Positions 1 through 12,000 of a stretch of 64,000 nucleotides of DNA are shown here, piece after piece. Position numbers and translations under genes: made by a program. Within the stretch, counting starts at the first letter, position 1, and the number at the start of each line of letters is the position of its first letter. This DNA comes from Pomacea canaliculata. Its lineage: Eukaryota > Mollusca > Gastropoda > Architaenioglossa > Ampullariidae. Location: NCBI RefSeq assembly GCF_003073045.1, contig NC_037599.1, positions 930,001 to 994,000 of the forward strand, in the 5' to 3' direction. The notes below the pieces were generated by a model, which was not told the DNA's origin, ran no database searches, and saw only the letters and a list, made by a program, of their open reading frames with translations.

Positions 1-49
1 TGCTGTATAGTATACAGTGTATACTAACAGTTGTAGATGCATCATGGAT

Positions 50-209
50 AGGAGCTTATCAAATTTGCTAATGACACTGTCTTGCTGTCACTTTTGTTTA
101 ATAGTGAACATGTTCACAGTGGCACTCCTCTTGACTTTGTTCGCTGGTGTAATGATCACTTCCTTGTCTTGAATGCCTCAAAGACTAAGGAAATGATTTT
201 CAACTTTTG
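50..209 (+). mobile_element. LINE reverse transcriptase fragment (CR1/L2/Rex1-like)
   Basis: The + strand reads through the catalytic part of a non-LTR reverse transcriptase. IKFANDTVLLSLL is a decayed form of the F-A-D-D motif, followed by DFVRWCNDHFLVLNASKTKE and MIFNF, then a stop. The segment after FADD in CR1/L2/Rex1-like LINEs has the same W-C....L-x-L-N-x-x-K-T-K-E pattern. One catalytic aspartate is replaced (FAND), so this is a dead fragment. It is cut by the left window edge, and I cannot see a 3' end. Confidence 0.7.
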
Positions 210-1250
210 AAAGAACAGGCCAGGGGTAGATATATCTACCCTAACTGGTAAAAGTCACTATAGCCTCGGGCGTGCCACACCTTTGCTCTGACGATCGTGT
301 ATTGGCAACACACACACACACTTACACTTGCTTACATAACTAGAGCTTGAAAACATACTTCAATGGGGCAACTTCTATAATTTAGAAAAAAACACGTTTC
401 GAGTACACATTAGCAGTTTAACTCTAATGAAAATTTTTTCAAAGAGATTATGATTGTTACATATCTAAGACCTCTTTATACCCAGTTCTTTTGCAAAAAA
501 TATAAATTATGTACATCTATATATACAGATGTTACAATTTTAACATTTTGGATTTTCCATGCCGACGCTTCAGACAAATGTCCATTGTTTTCTTTCAATA
601 AAAATGCAGCCATATATTTAAAAACAAAGCTACAAGACTGCCTGGTTTTCACAACTTTCAATTTGCTTGCATCTTGCATCAAAAATACCTGGAGTGTGCT
701 GAGTGCTGCATGATGTTATTGAGCATCAGGAGAAAGTGATCTCCATCTTTGAGTTAGTTGCTCCTTGCACTCAGCATGATGAGACCATCCACCATCATCT
801 AGCGCAGAAATAACTGAAACTGCCAGGGACTTGGATTATCTCCATATATACCCTCCTTTTCCTCATATTACAGAACGGTTCGGCAATGGTAATCATTTCA
901 TAGTGGTAGTTTTCATTTTACAGTTAGCAGGAACTGGTGGATTCCGTACATCAAAGATGGTTGGAACTGCACACCATGCAGATCATCTGGCAGTGCTTGT
1001 TCAAGGGAGTCATGAACTGGTATTTATTCAAAATGGTCAAAGCAGAGAGCACAGTTTGCATGCAAATACGATGCCGGCTGGCCCAGCAGATCTCTTCGCC
1101 GGCAGTTCTGCACACACTTCTTACATCTATGGAAAGGACAACACAAGATTAGAGTATATATAAGTACTATAATTAATTAAACAATAGCACCTATATATAA
1201 ACGTGGCGATCGACTTGTTAAATCTACTAAAGAACGTAAATGCTGCTAGC
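210..1250. other. Intergenic stretch, no gene recognised
   Basis: A short CA run lies near 308-320. The + strand has a 110-codon open stretch at 831-1163 that resembles no family I know, begins without a convincing start and has no exon context. I see no RNA gene or transposon end here. Confidence 0.4.
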
Positions 1251-1346
1251 TTATCTCTCTTCGTCTTTCGGAAAAGAGAACAATCGAAAACCTTTAGTTC
1301 GAGAGTTGTGACAACTGGGCGCAGCGCACCAAGTACCACCAGGCAT
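1251..1346 (-). pseudogene. N-terminal piece of a THAP zinc-finger domain
   Basis: From the ATG at 1346-1344 the - strand reads MPGGTWCAAPSCHNSRTKGF, then RLFSFPKDEER and a stop. This is the first third of a THAP (C2CH) DNA-binding domain: the initial Met-Pro, the C-x4-C zinc ligands, and the conserved F-x-F-P-K-D. The later parts (tryptophan, AVPTIF-like end, third Cys and His) are absent downstream in any frame, and no GT donor lies at the break. It is therefore probably a broken host gene or a remnant of a THAP-bearing DNA transposon (P-element-like). A real first exon with a non-canonical donor cannot be excluded. Confidence 0.6.
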
Positions 1347-1489
1347 CCTCTTGAACGATGATCGTCGGTAGAGGAGGGCGTGGCCGCGGTCACTTTTATA
1401 TATACGGTCACTTTCCCGCCTATATAGTGCATGGGCTCTTATGATCCTCTTTGTTACAACCCCCTGTGAACAATTATCACATACCAGAC

Positions 1490-1562
1490 TGTCCCAAGAA
1501 TGGATTAGAACCAAGTCACTGACAGACCACCATGCAGGGGTGTAGTCGACTAATTTCACCAT
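1490..1562 (-). repeat. Possible tRNA-derived SINE head
   Basis: On the - strand a B-box-like GGTTCTAATCC (1502-1512) lies about 30 bases downstream of an A-box-like TTAGTCGACTACA (1541-1553), the spacing of an RNA polymerase III internal promoter. The flanks do not form a convincing cloverleaf, so a functional tRNA is unlikely. A chance match remains possible. Confidence 0.25.
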
Positions 1563-1969
1563 CTAAGCTACAATTAATTAAATAGTTTCCATGTTTTTCA
1601 CTATAGTTCGTGACTGCATCAGTAGACGTACTTTTTCCCTACGTTGCCGCCTTCTCCAAAATTTTAAGTCTGGAAACTGGTTTATCTAGCTGTCGACTTG
1701 ATATGTGCACCAGAAGTACGAACAGTGTTTATTCTTATCATTCTGTGTGGCTATTAGCACCTAAGCGTCCATGCTACTATTTTTCCGTAGTCTGCTTTTC
1801 GTTTCGTCAGACGTGTAGTTCTCATTTTGTGTTAAGAACTATGTAGAGCTGTCGTCGTACTGTGTTTATTTTGATGACACTGAAGTCATAGTTCGAATGT
1901 GTTTAATGAGAGTATACACTATCAAACTGGCATGACAGCCTTTTGTACTAATGTTCACATAGCAGACGG

Positions 1970-2108
1970 TAGCAAAATGGCGGGCGTGTCCCACAAGGCA
2001 GCGCGCCGTGACGTCATGTTTCCGGTGTGGCGCCAAATATCAACACTTTGTGGCGCCGACATTTTGAGCTGTCTTCCTTTTTAAGCACTGCAGACCTAAA
2101 GTCATCAG
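1970..2108 (+). promoter_or_regulatory. Likely TATA-less promoter and first non-coding exon of the ESCO-like gene
   Basis: Within 100 bases there are a YY1-like AAAATGGCGG (1975-1984), a full CRE/ATF site GTGACGTCA followed by an ETS-like TTCCGG (about 2009-2025), and GGCGCCAAA (about 2029-2037), whose complement TTTGGCGCC matches the E2F consensus. A second GGCGCC follows near 2053. A GT donor (TCATCAG|GTAACT) at 2108/2109 could end an untranslated exon spliced to 3083. E2F and CRE control would suit an S-phase cohesion gene. Site identities are by eye, and the start of transcription is inferred. Confidence 0.45.
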
Positions 2109-3098
2109 GTAACTCAAGTCACTATGCAGATTATATGTTATTATATGTTTGTCGTGTGCTCTCATCGTGTAAGTGAGAATGGACACAAATCTGCTGGAAA
2201 GCGATTCATGACTAGTCATCAGCAGTAAACGTAGCAAAGTTGGTTTTAATTACAAGTTAATCCTCAAGCAGTGAGCGCATTGTCTTTGTTGCCACTACTG
2301 GGACTATATGAATGAGAAAAAAAACACCAACAAACAAAAGCCTAATTTTTTTTTAATCTTTAGATTTCAACATTAGTTCACGGCTTTCTCCAAGATGCAG
2401 ATAAACTTCATAACATAAAAGCAAAACTTCTGATGTTTTGGTTTTCACGAGTCTCTCTTTGCCTTTGAAAGATACTCTGTTTTTTAATTTTTTCTGTTGT
2501 TGGGGCCCTATTTTTAAATCCTGTAATGATCGTTTTATTGAGTTCGGATAAACTGCAGGAGTTACACAAACAGGCACTTGAAATCATTTGTACCATATGT
2601 TTAACAACAGATGAATTGTCAGTTGTATGTTAATTTGTATAGGTGTGTGATAACAAAGGTATGTCTTAAAAATGGTCGATATGTAATATTGCATTTTTTA
2701 AATTTTCTATGATGCATAACTTTATCTTAATCTTGTAACAAGCACTTGTTCTGTTTTTCTAACTGAACACACTTCTCAAGTCCACTGGGATTAATAAAGT
2801 TGGTCATTGTCTTTGTAATCTCTAAAACATTAATGTTGTGGCAGTCACAAAGCTTTTATTTAAAGTTCGCAGAAGTTTGAATAGGATATTGACACATTAT
2901 TTACTCTTATGAAGTTTTGGTACTTACCAAGAAGTATGTAGAAACTATCAGTAAATTATCTGATCTATGTACACATGGGTAAATAAGTGAAAGGGTAAAT
3001 TCAAGCATTGCTTTTCTGATACTATTGTTCTGTTTGACTAAACCATTTTTGTAGTAGTTGGGGTTTTGTTTTTTCTTCCCAGTTTTCACATCAAAAGA

Positions 3099-6000
3099 AT
3101 GGCAATGACCATGGACATGATCCAGGAACAGCTGCATGAGAGAAGACCACAACGTGCTTTGCGGCGAAGGTAACCAAAGATGTTATAGATATAGACTTCA
3201 TCATGATCATTATCGTTATCCTCACTATCAGTCCATTAGTTCTTGTTCGAAACCAGGTTTTACAAACTGTCTCTGTTCTATGTCATTACCTGAGCTGCGC
3301 TATTTGAGAGGCCGGTCCACTCTCACAATATGGTCTCTGTTCTCCCTCATGACCTGAGCTGCATTATTTGAGAGGCTGGTCCACTCATGGAGGTTGTCTG
3401 TCCATTCTTTTGTTTGCACCTTCTGCTCCCTGCAGTCATTTGTAAATTTTGGTTCCCATATCATTTCAGCATGTCTTTCCACTGTGTGTAAGGTCCAAGT
3501 TTTATTCCCATATAGGAAAGTGGAAATGGCCAGGGAAGACATTAACTTGATTAAGGTGTGGAGAGAGATTATTCTGTAATTTGGGATTACTTTATGGATT
3601 TGTAGTTGTGAGTACTGTTGCAGTGAATGCTATAGTGTAGAGTACCTCTAGTTCTGGGCCTTCATCTGAGACAGTTGATGCCCAGTATAGTGCACTGGAC
3701 AGTAAAGTTGAAGGTCACTAGTTCAGGACTCACTTGACAGCAAACATCAGGTGCATGTGGACCAAAGGGGTTGGGCACAATCCACAAACTATGTGGGACA
3801 GTGAACCACTTGCATCTTAATGCCCCTACCTCCACTAACAGACTGGGATGTACATTTGTTTTCCTTATCTCTCATATCAGTAGGTATAATAAAAGTCATA
3901 TCCCATGATGTAGATGGGAAGACATATGCACACAACATGCTATAGGCAAAGACAATGTTCATGCAGATTTTAAGTTTTTGTGAAAAATGAAAGATTGTCA
4001 TGTATGTGAACTATTATATATTGAAAATTCAAATCAAAATTAAAAAGATGTATTATATGGACTAAGAAGGAAAGGTACAAAAATGTATGTGGAACATCCA
4101 TTTTCCATGTAGTATATGGTTATGTACAGGGCAATGCTCATTAATATCAAATATATAATCAGGGCTTCTGCTAAGGCTAAATTCTTTGGGGTCCCAGGGA
4201 CCCCTTCAGATTTTTAAGGGGTCCCTGTTCTTCACCCAAATTTGAAGGGGGTCCCATTGACGAAAATTGAAGGGGTCCTCCGAACTTTTAATGCGTACTG
4301 TACGCAATGTTTTGCGTAAGCAGAAGCCCTGTATAATACAGTAAGCTGAAAAGGTGGGGTATACAATCTTTTGGCTCATATAAAGTAAATGCTAATGCTG
4401 CAGACTCAGCTGGAAACATTTGATGATATCTGTCTTTTTCCTCAGGCAACAGAATGAACAGATGCCATCACCAAAGCGGCTCAGATGCTCTGTCAAAACA
4501 CCTAGTCCACATGTTACACCTTCAAAAAGAAAGGGTGTCTTTGTGGACAGTGATGTGGAATCTCCAGTTTTTGTTGCTAGGTCTTTCTATGGCCAGAGCA
4601 AGAAATCTGCTGCTGACAGCGCAGACCTTCTGGGCACACCACCACATCTGGTCGACTCTCCAAAACACATTTCTTCTTCTCCACAAGCTCTGGCTCTTGA
4701 TAACTTATTCAAGAAAAAGATGCAGTTGGCTACTAGGCAGGGCAAGAAATCTCCACGTATTGTTCTGACTCCTTTGCGAAGTTCAACAAATATTGGTTCA
4801 GTCATTTCTGATAAAACCCAATCTCCTATCAGTAGACGACTCAACTCACTTCCTGAAAAGACACTTATACTGAGGCCGGAATTTCCAGCTATGGTGCCAT
4901 CAAAAAAGACCCAAGAGACAGGCCAGAAGAGTGATGCTTCACTGACCAGCAGCCGAAAGTTTTTCAAGCACAAGTCCCCACAGTCAGCTTCAAAGTTACT
5001 TGGCAATGTTGTCATAGGCAGGGGTTTCAAACTCAGGTTTGTTCACCGATCCCTTAGCAAAGATTATCCTCAGCAGTATCTATACAAGAAAAAATCATCC
5101 AGAAATACTCTCTTGGGGAATAAGTCAGGAACAGCCATAACTACAACACAGAAAGCAGGCAGAAAGTCTGCTTCAGTTAGCAAGTTGAACTCTGTTATGG
5201 AGGAAGCAACTTCATCTTTGATCACAAGCAAGCATGATGACTGTTTTCTGAACTGTGAATCGTCAGTCCTCCCATGCTCCTTACCCGCAGATGCAGTCAG
5301 AACATCAGATCAAAACTCCACCACTTCAGCAGATGAAAATGTGTGCTCCTTGGATGATTCATCAGAGACACCTGGCATGACCTGGGCTGTTTCTGCAGGT
5401 GCCCCACATGAGGTGCAAGAGTCATCTAAAATGCCTGATGAGGGACACCCAGACCAGTTCTACCCCATTTTCACTTCCCATCGTCGCAGTCAACGAATAG
5501 CAGCAGCAAAACCCAGGTATATTTCTTGTTTTACTCAATGTTGGATTTTGCCATGTCTCTTAAGTACCTTGAATATCTACAAATTTCTGAAGAAAGTGGC
5601 GGAATTACAGGGAGCGGTGGTGTTAGCTTTACAGGCTGATGATCCAGAGTAGGGCATTGTTTTGATTTGGCTTACTACACAGGGAACAATGTGCTGCCTC
5701 AGAAAATTATATTTTCACTTGACTTCATATAATGAAAGCAGTGTACTGTTAGTAAAATATTTTCAGAGAAGCTATTTTACTTTAGGAAAACTACTTTGAG
5801 CAAAATTTAGCATCAGATTATTTGAGGATGCAGAATTATCACAACCGAAGATCACATAATGTGGCCTTTATAAATATAATAGCTGATGTACATATGAGCT
5901 TGTAGTATGGCACCAGAAATAACTGGCAGGGTTCGCAGGGTCTTTACAAGTCCTTACGTAGAGAATTTTCATTGTAAGACCTTATTAGTCCTTATATTTG

Positions 6001-9000
6001 CCATGCGGTCCTTACAATTTCTCACACAGGTCCTTACATTTTCGCTGTGACTCTTACAAGTCCTTATATCGATAAAATATTACAGCAGATTTTATTTCCA
6101 TGCCTCTTATAAATCCACAGATTTATTTTCGGAGTTGACTTTGGCGCAAAATACAGACTATTCTTCGCCTCACCGCTATTTTAATCACACGATTGCCAAG
6201 TCTTGTTCTCGACGAGAACCTGCGTTTCGCAAGATTTTAGTCTTGACGGATGACAGCGTTTCTTTGTCTTCTTGACAATAGAAAAAATGCCGGGGAAGTG
6301 TTCTTTTCAGGAGAACTAGCTAAAGGAAAATAAAATACAAAGACTTGTTGATAACAGGCTCTAAACATAAACATTGTGCACGATATGCTGCCTGCGAAAT
6401 ATCCTTGTATCTTTCATCAATGGGCGAAAGTGTTTTGAAGAAACACATGCTTACTGATAGACACAAGAAGCGCATGAAATTATTTCTGTAATATACACGC
6501 GTTTGTGTTACGGATTAACACATCTGTATTACAGTAGTTGCCTCTCCATATTCATAAAAAACACTCTTCTTTCAATGACTGTTGACAATGACAATTCTTT
6601 ATTAACGAGAGGTAAAATAAGCAAGAAAATGCTTTTTTCCATTTAGCCCCTGCCCTTTACAGGGAAGAAAATTAAAAATGTAAAAGAAGTAATTAAGTGC
6701 TATAGAATAATTTGTAGTAAACATGAAGGAAGATGGATATGTACAAAAGTGGTGGTTAAGAAAATATATATACATTTAGAAGGTTTCCTGGAGTTAGGAG
6801 GTTTCTCTGGAGGCCTCATCCATTTGTCTTGAAAGTATTTAGATAGATGGCATCGAAAGCAGTTCAGGGAGTTCATAAAGAAGACGAAAGATTCATAAAT
6901 AATAGTTATTTCCGACCGTACATGAGAAAAACTTAAGCATTGATGACTGTCACTTAGGTCTTTACAAATGCATGAAAGGTCCTTATAAGGTCCTTACTTG
7001 GCACCATCCCTGATCCCTGGGAACCCTGTTTGGGTGTTGTCCACACTGGGTTGATCCCTGACCTGCTAATGCTCAATACTTGGCACTGTTACCTGTTGCC
7101 ATCCCCAAGGGTCAAACGTGAAGTCAGATTCTTGCAGCGATAAACAGAAGGCCTAGAGATGTGTGGAGAATGGGAAACACCGCAAAATATTTTATTTAAT
7201 AAGGCAGGGTTGCATCAGCAATGATATATCATGGTGAAGCAAGTCAAATCAATTTTTAAAAAGTACAGGTTAAAAAAAATAAAAAGACCAGGATAACCTG
7301 AGAAACCAGTTGTGGGAATATGTAAATAACTGTATGTAATTGTTCATTCATTCAGAGGATTCAAATAGGGAAAAAAGGTTTGGAAACTGCAATAAAACTT
7401 GGAGACCAATAATAAAGAAGATGTGTCTGTAAACGAGGGAAAAATTGTATCTTATCAATATATTCAGTTTATTTGAGGGTATATTTATTTGTGGTGCTGT
7501 AGAAATGTTTAAAAAAGAAAGTCAAGTGTTAGAAAGGCTTTTCATTTGGTGAACCCTCTTTTACTCATGCCCATCCCCCCTTTTTTTTTTGGAATCGTAG
7601 AGTGGTGTGTCTTTACAGGAAGTAAAACTAAAAGTGAAAATTTTGCCAAATTTAAGATTTTTTTTTTTTTTCATGTTTGAAATGTTAGCCAGAGGAGTGA
7701 TCCTAACAGCCCTGTCCAGAAAAATGGAGGAAAACAGATCACTCCAGCTAGGAAACGGCTTGTTGGACGCAAGGGAGACACTTCACAAGGGGTGCTTGTA
7801 AGTGCTAGGATCCTGCGTATTCTTTTCTCTTATTCCACTTCACCATACAGTCTTGGATTTACATTTGAAATTAGGTGCCAAGTTTTGATGTACAGGTAGT
7901 CCTCGGGTTACGACGGTCTCGAGTTGCTAAGTGTTTGCAGTACTGTACTGTTATTATGGTACAGTACTGTATGAATGTAGGATCCGACTTACCTCAAAAT
8001 TCGGTTTACGACGCCGCGTAAGAACGGATCACCGTCGTAAGTCGAGGACTACCTGTAGTTTTCAAAACTGTTAAAAATTGTCAAAGTATTGGCTTTTCTG
8101 ACCTGTTGAAATATGAACCTACAGGATGCTGGTCAAAAACAGTTTGGAGCTATCCAGTGCAAGGACTGCTGTATGGTTTATAGTGCTGGGGATCCAACAG
8201 ATGAAACTATGCATGCCAGGTTCCACGAAAGTACACTACATGCTCTTAAATTTCCTGTAAGTTTCAGCTTTTTGTATACATTTGGTTACCTTTACAAGAT
8301 ATTTCTTCAGATCAAATCAAACTTTATTGCCTGTGTGAGGAAGTCCAAGCCCAACCACTTACACAAATATAATATGAGTATAGATATATATATACAATAT
8401 AATGGGCAGACATACATACCCATACAAGACATTCAACACACACATACATGTGAACCTCCTAAGGAGGATTTTAGGTAATATGGCAGCCTTATGAGTCCTT
8501 GTGAATTGTATTTAGGACGGTGATGGCTGCTGGCATGAAGGACCTCTGGTAGGAAGCTTTCCGCGCACGTGGCACTTTTTAGCCATGTCATCTGCATGCG
8601 TTACAAGTTTGAGAATAGAATTGTTAATGGTTATCTCATTTGCTTCCTGGGTTAAATTTCCCTTTATATTTCATGGCACATCTCTTTATATTGGTGGTCC
8701 CTCTTTCCTCTTAAGGGATGTTAAATATTTTGATGCAACTACCACTTGAAAGGTAGGCAGTTTTAGCAGCTGTTTATTTATCACACCTAGAGTGAAGGTG
8801 AAAATAAATTACTTCAGAGCATTTATTGTATGGAGACCTACAGTCAGGGTTAGCGAGTCCTAACAAGAGAGCATCTTGATTTTCTTATACCTTGATGCTA
8901 TCAGCAGTAAAGGATATTCTTCTGAAGAGGTCTGGACTAGGATTAACTCTTGGGTTGTGGCTCTACAATATAAGGTAACAGCTGTGTGTTTGGAGCCTAG

Positions 9001-12000
9001 TCTATCAATTTAGTCTTTTATATGCCCGTCATTTGCCTTTCCCATGCTGGTCAGAAAGTTTATAAGGTCCTTAGGCTTAACCACAGAATCACACTTGGTA
9101 TTTGTTTTTGTATTGCAGCGCTGGAAGAAAGAGCGAAATGTGCAAGAATTTCTGGATGATGGTAGTCGAGTAATTATGGTTTTGCCAGAGGACCCACGTA
9201 ACATTGTGAAGAAGGTAATGTTTATTTCATAAAAATCTGGAAATACAAAAAAAAGTTATTTGCCAAGTAACATCACACTAGCAATTTGAATTAATGATGG
9301 CTGCCACTTACTCAACAAATACCAATCACACCTACACTAGCAGATACCACTACTCTCACTATTACTTACACACCTCAAAATAATATTTCCACACACACTT
9401 GCAGATGCCACCACTTGCACTATTATTTATACACACAAAAACAGTAGTAATATGTCTACATACACATGCAAATATACTTTTTCTCAACCTCACTCCCATT
9501 CTCTCGCATTCACTATAAACTATCAACACAGTTCATGGTCACATATAGATACCAAAACACATGTAAGCAAGCACATATAGATGCTTGCTTACACTTGTAC
9601 CGTACATGACCCCACAGACTACAACAGGGCACATTATTTAATTATTATTATTAGTAAGTCCTGACACGAGGTACAGCAGAGTTCAGGTAGGCGACTGCTT
9701 CTGCAAAGAAACTCTGCTGTGAAGTTGTGTCCTGGACATGTCTATACCTAACCCCAAAGAGCATGCAGAGCAGTTCATTGGATAGGTGGGATGCATCAGC
9801 CACAATGCTGTGCACCCTACACAGACAGAAATACAAGTTGCTTATTTTTGGAGATATTTTTATAAAAAGAAATTTTGATTTCTGGTGGTTCTTGTATCCT
9901 CATTTGAATATTAGAATTCAGATCCAGTTTGTCTAATGTATCTTTTATTTGGGAATAATGATAAAATGGATAATTGCTATTACTGACTTATTGCCTGCTT
10001 TTGTAATTTTTGATTATGTGTATTGTGACAGACAGCAGCAGTCAAACACGCAAGTGCCTAAGAATGTGATTGCATGGTTAATCTCAACACTTCAAAGAAA
10101 TCTTTGTTTCAACAGGTGGAGGAAGTGAACAATGTCATGGCACAAGAATTAGGCTTCTCCGATAAAACTCCTGCCCTCCGTGCCCACCATAAGGTATGGT
10201 TTCTAGGGCTATGTATTTCAATGTTCAGATGTGAGATACAATGTCCGTTAGTTTCTTGAACTACTGGGCCCTACATTTTACTGTTCATTTTGAGTATTGT
10301 GGTGTTAGTGTGAGTGTGTAGAATAGTGCGTGTGGTGAGCTAGTGTAAGTAAACAAAGAATTGGTAGTAGAACTGATCATTTCCACCCTATAGGTTACTG
10401 GTAAAGATCGACTGCAAACAGGTTTTTACCTTTTTCAAAAATGAATATGCTGAACAGGATGTTATTCCCTCAATTTCCATTTTTGAGATACAAGCCAGCA
10501 AACACTATAAAGCATGGGAAAACCCCATGTTATGCTGAGCATCTGTTGAATTGGGATTGTGTACATCAAATGCCCCTAAAGGATGCATCTTTAATCTTGA
10601 CATCAAAACTACATGAATATGTCATCAGCAAGGGGAAAACAATATTTTTTTATCTGTGTTTATATCTTTCGTTTTGGTATTAGGCATTGGCAAAGTACCT
10701 AAGCAGTTTGAATGTTTTGTAATAATCTTTGTTTAGTTGGGGTTTTTTTTTTGTTTTTTTTTATATATATACATAATGGTTTGTAAGAAAAAGTTACTAA
10801 AATTCACATGCATCCTGCATATACTTTGCAGGCATTTCTCTACGTGTTGCCCAGCAACCAGATTGTAGGTTCTGTCATTGCTGAGCCAATCAGTGAGGTT
10901 AGTAATTGTCTCATCATGTGACTTTTTCTTTTTGTTGAAGTCTGCCTCCACAGTTTTTTTAATTAAAAGAGCATAGTAATCTGAAATTTAAGAAAGTTGT
11001 GGCATCTTCTGCAGGGCTATCGCATTAAGCCACCTGCCAGCTTTTGTAGAACTCCAGAGAACCAGAGACCTTGCTTTTGCTCAACTGACCCAGAAGCTGC
11101 TGTTGTGGGTATTGGTCGTCTTTGGGTGTACCAGCCGTACCGCAAGCAAGGCATTGCATCACGACTGATCGACTGTGTCAGGTAATACTAGTAGAAGGAT
11201 TTTCAAGAGATTTTCGAAAGTCATTACCATCAGATAAACCTCAAGAGTTCATGAGGGTTTTCAGCAGCAAGAAACACCGATCTGAGTCTCATAATTTCTT
11301 ATGAGTGACCTAGACAATGCTGCTAGAAAAGTGGCGTAAACTCGCTTCTTGGTCACATTAACTAATTAAAATAGGGTCAGGGGTGACTCCAGAAAAAGTT
11401 TTAGGGTGCTGCGAGTTTGAGATAACAGTCGGCATTCTTTACCCTAGTTTCCTCTATCGATATAGATTTTTAACTTTTTTGAATCATTTTTGTTCAAACT
11501 GTTAATGATAATTCACTTATTAGAAAATTTCTGGTGAAAATTTATAAAGTTGAGCAATAAACACACTTCTCTTCTTGGCAACTGGCTGGTAATTTGTTGA
11601 TTTCCTGTTCTTCTCAATTACTGTGTAATTTGCTTGAATTTTTGCTTAAAAAATAATAAACTTTAAAAATAACTTTCTGAAAATATTCAAGTCTGAAATA
11701 TGAATTCACAGTAAAATAAAGCAAGTGAAGGGGAAAATGATAAGCATATATCAAAGGTGTCCAAATGCAGCTTTCTCCTGCACTGTAAGTAAATAAAGTA
11801 TGGCAGTTTGTGACGATTAAATAGATTCAAATAGCTAAAATTCTTTAATCCTGTTACAAAAATTAAAACAGCACATTAAAAAGAAATAGTTAACACAAAT
11901 GCAAAAGAATGTAGATTTCGGCTGCATGATGCTATTCAACAAAGAATTTATTTTGATGATTAAGTTAACATATAAAAGCTTTTTATCTTTTTCTCTCTCT

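Noticed and set aside
831-1163. 110-codon open frame near the left end
   Set aside because: It matches no family and has no splice sites; coding nature unsupported.
1490-1562. Functional tRNA gene on the - strand
   Set aside because: A- and B-box-like motifs exist, but acceptor and T stems do not pair; at most a SINE head.
2353-2577. 74-codon - strand open frame ending in a lysine-rich segment
   Set aside because: It could be a terminal exon of a - strand gene with the THAP piece, but the orientation puts it upstream of that piece and no splice partner is visible.
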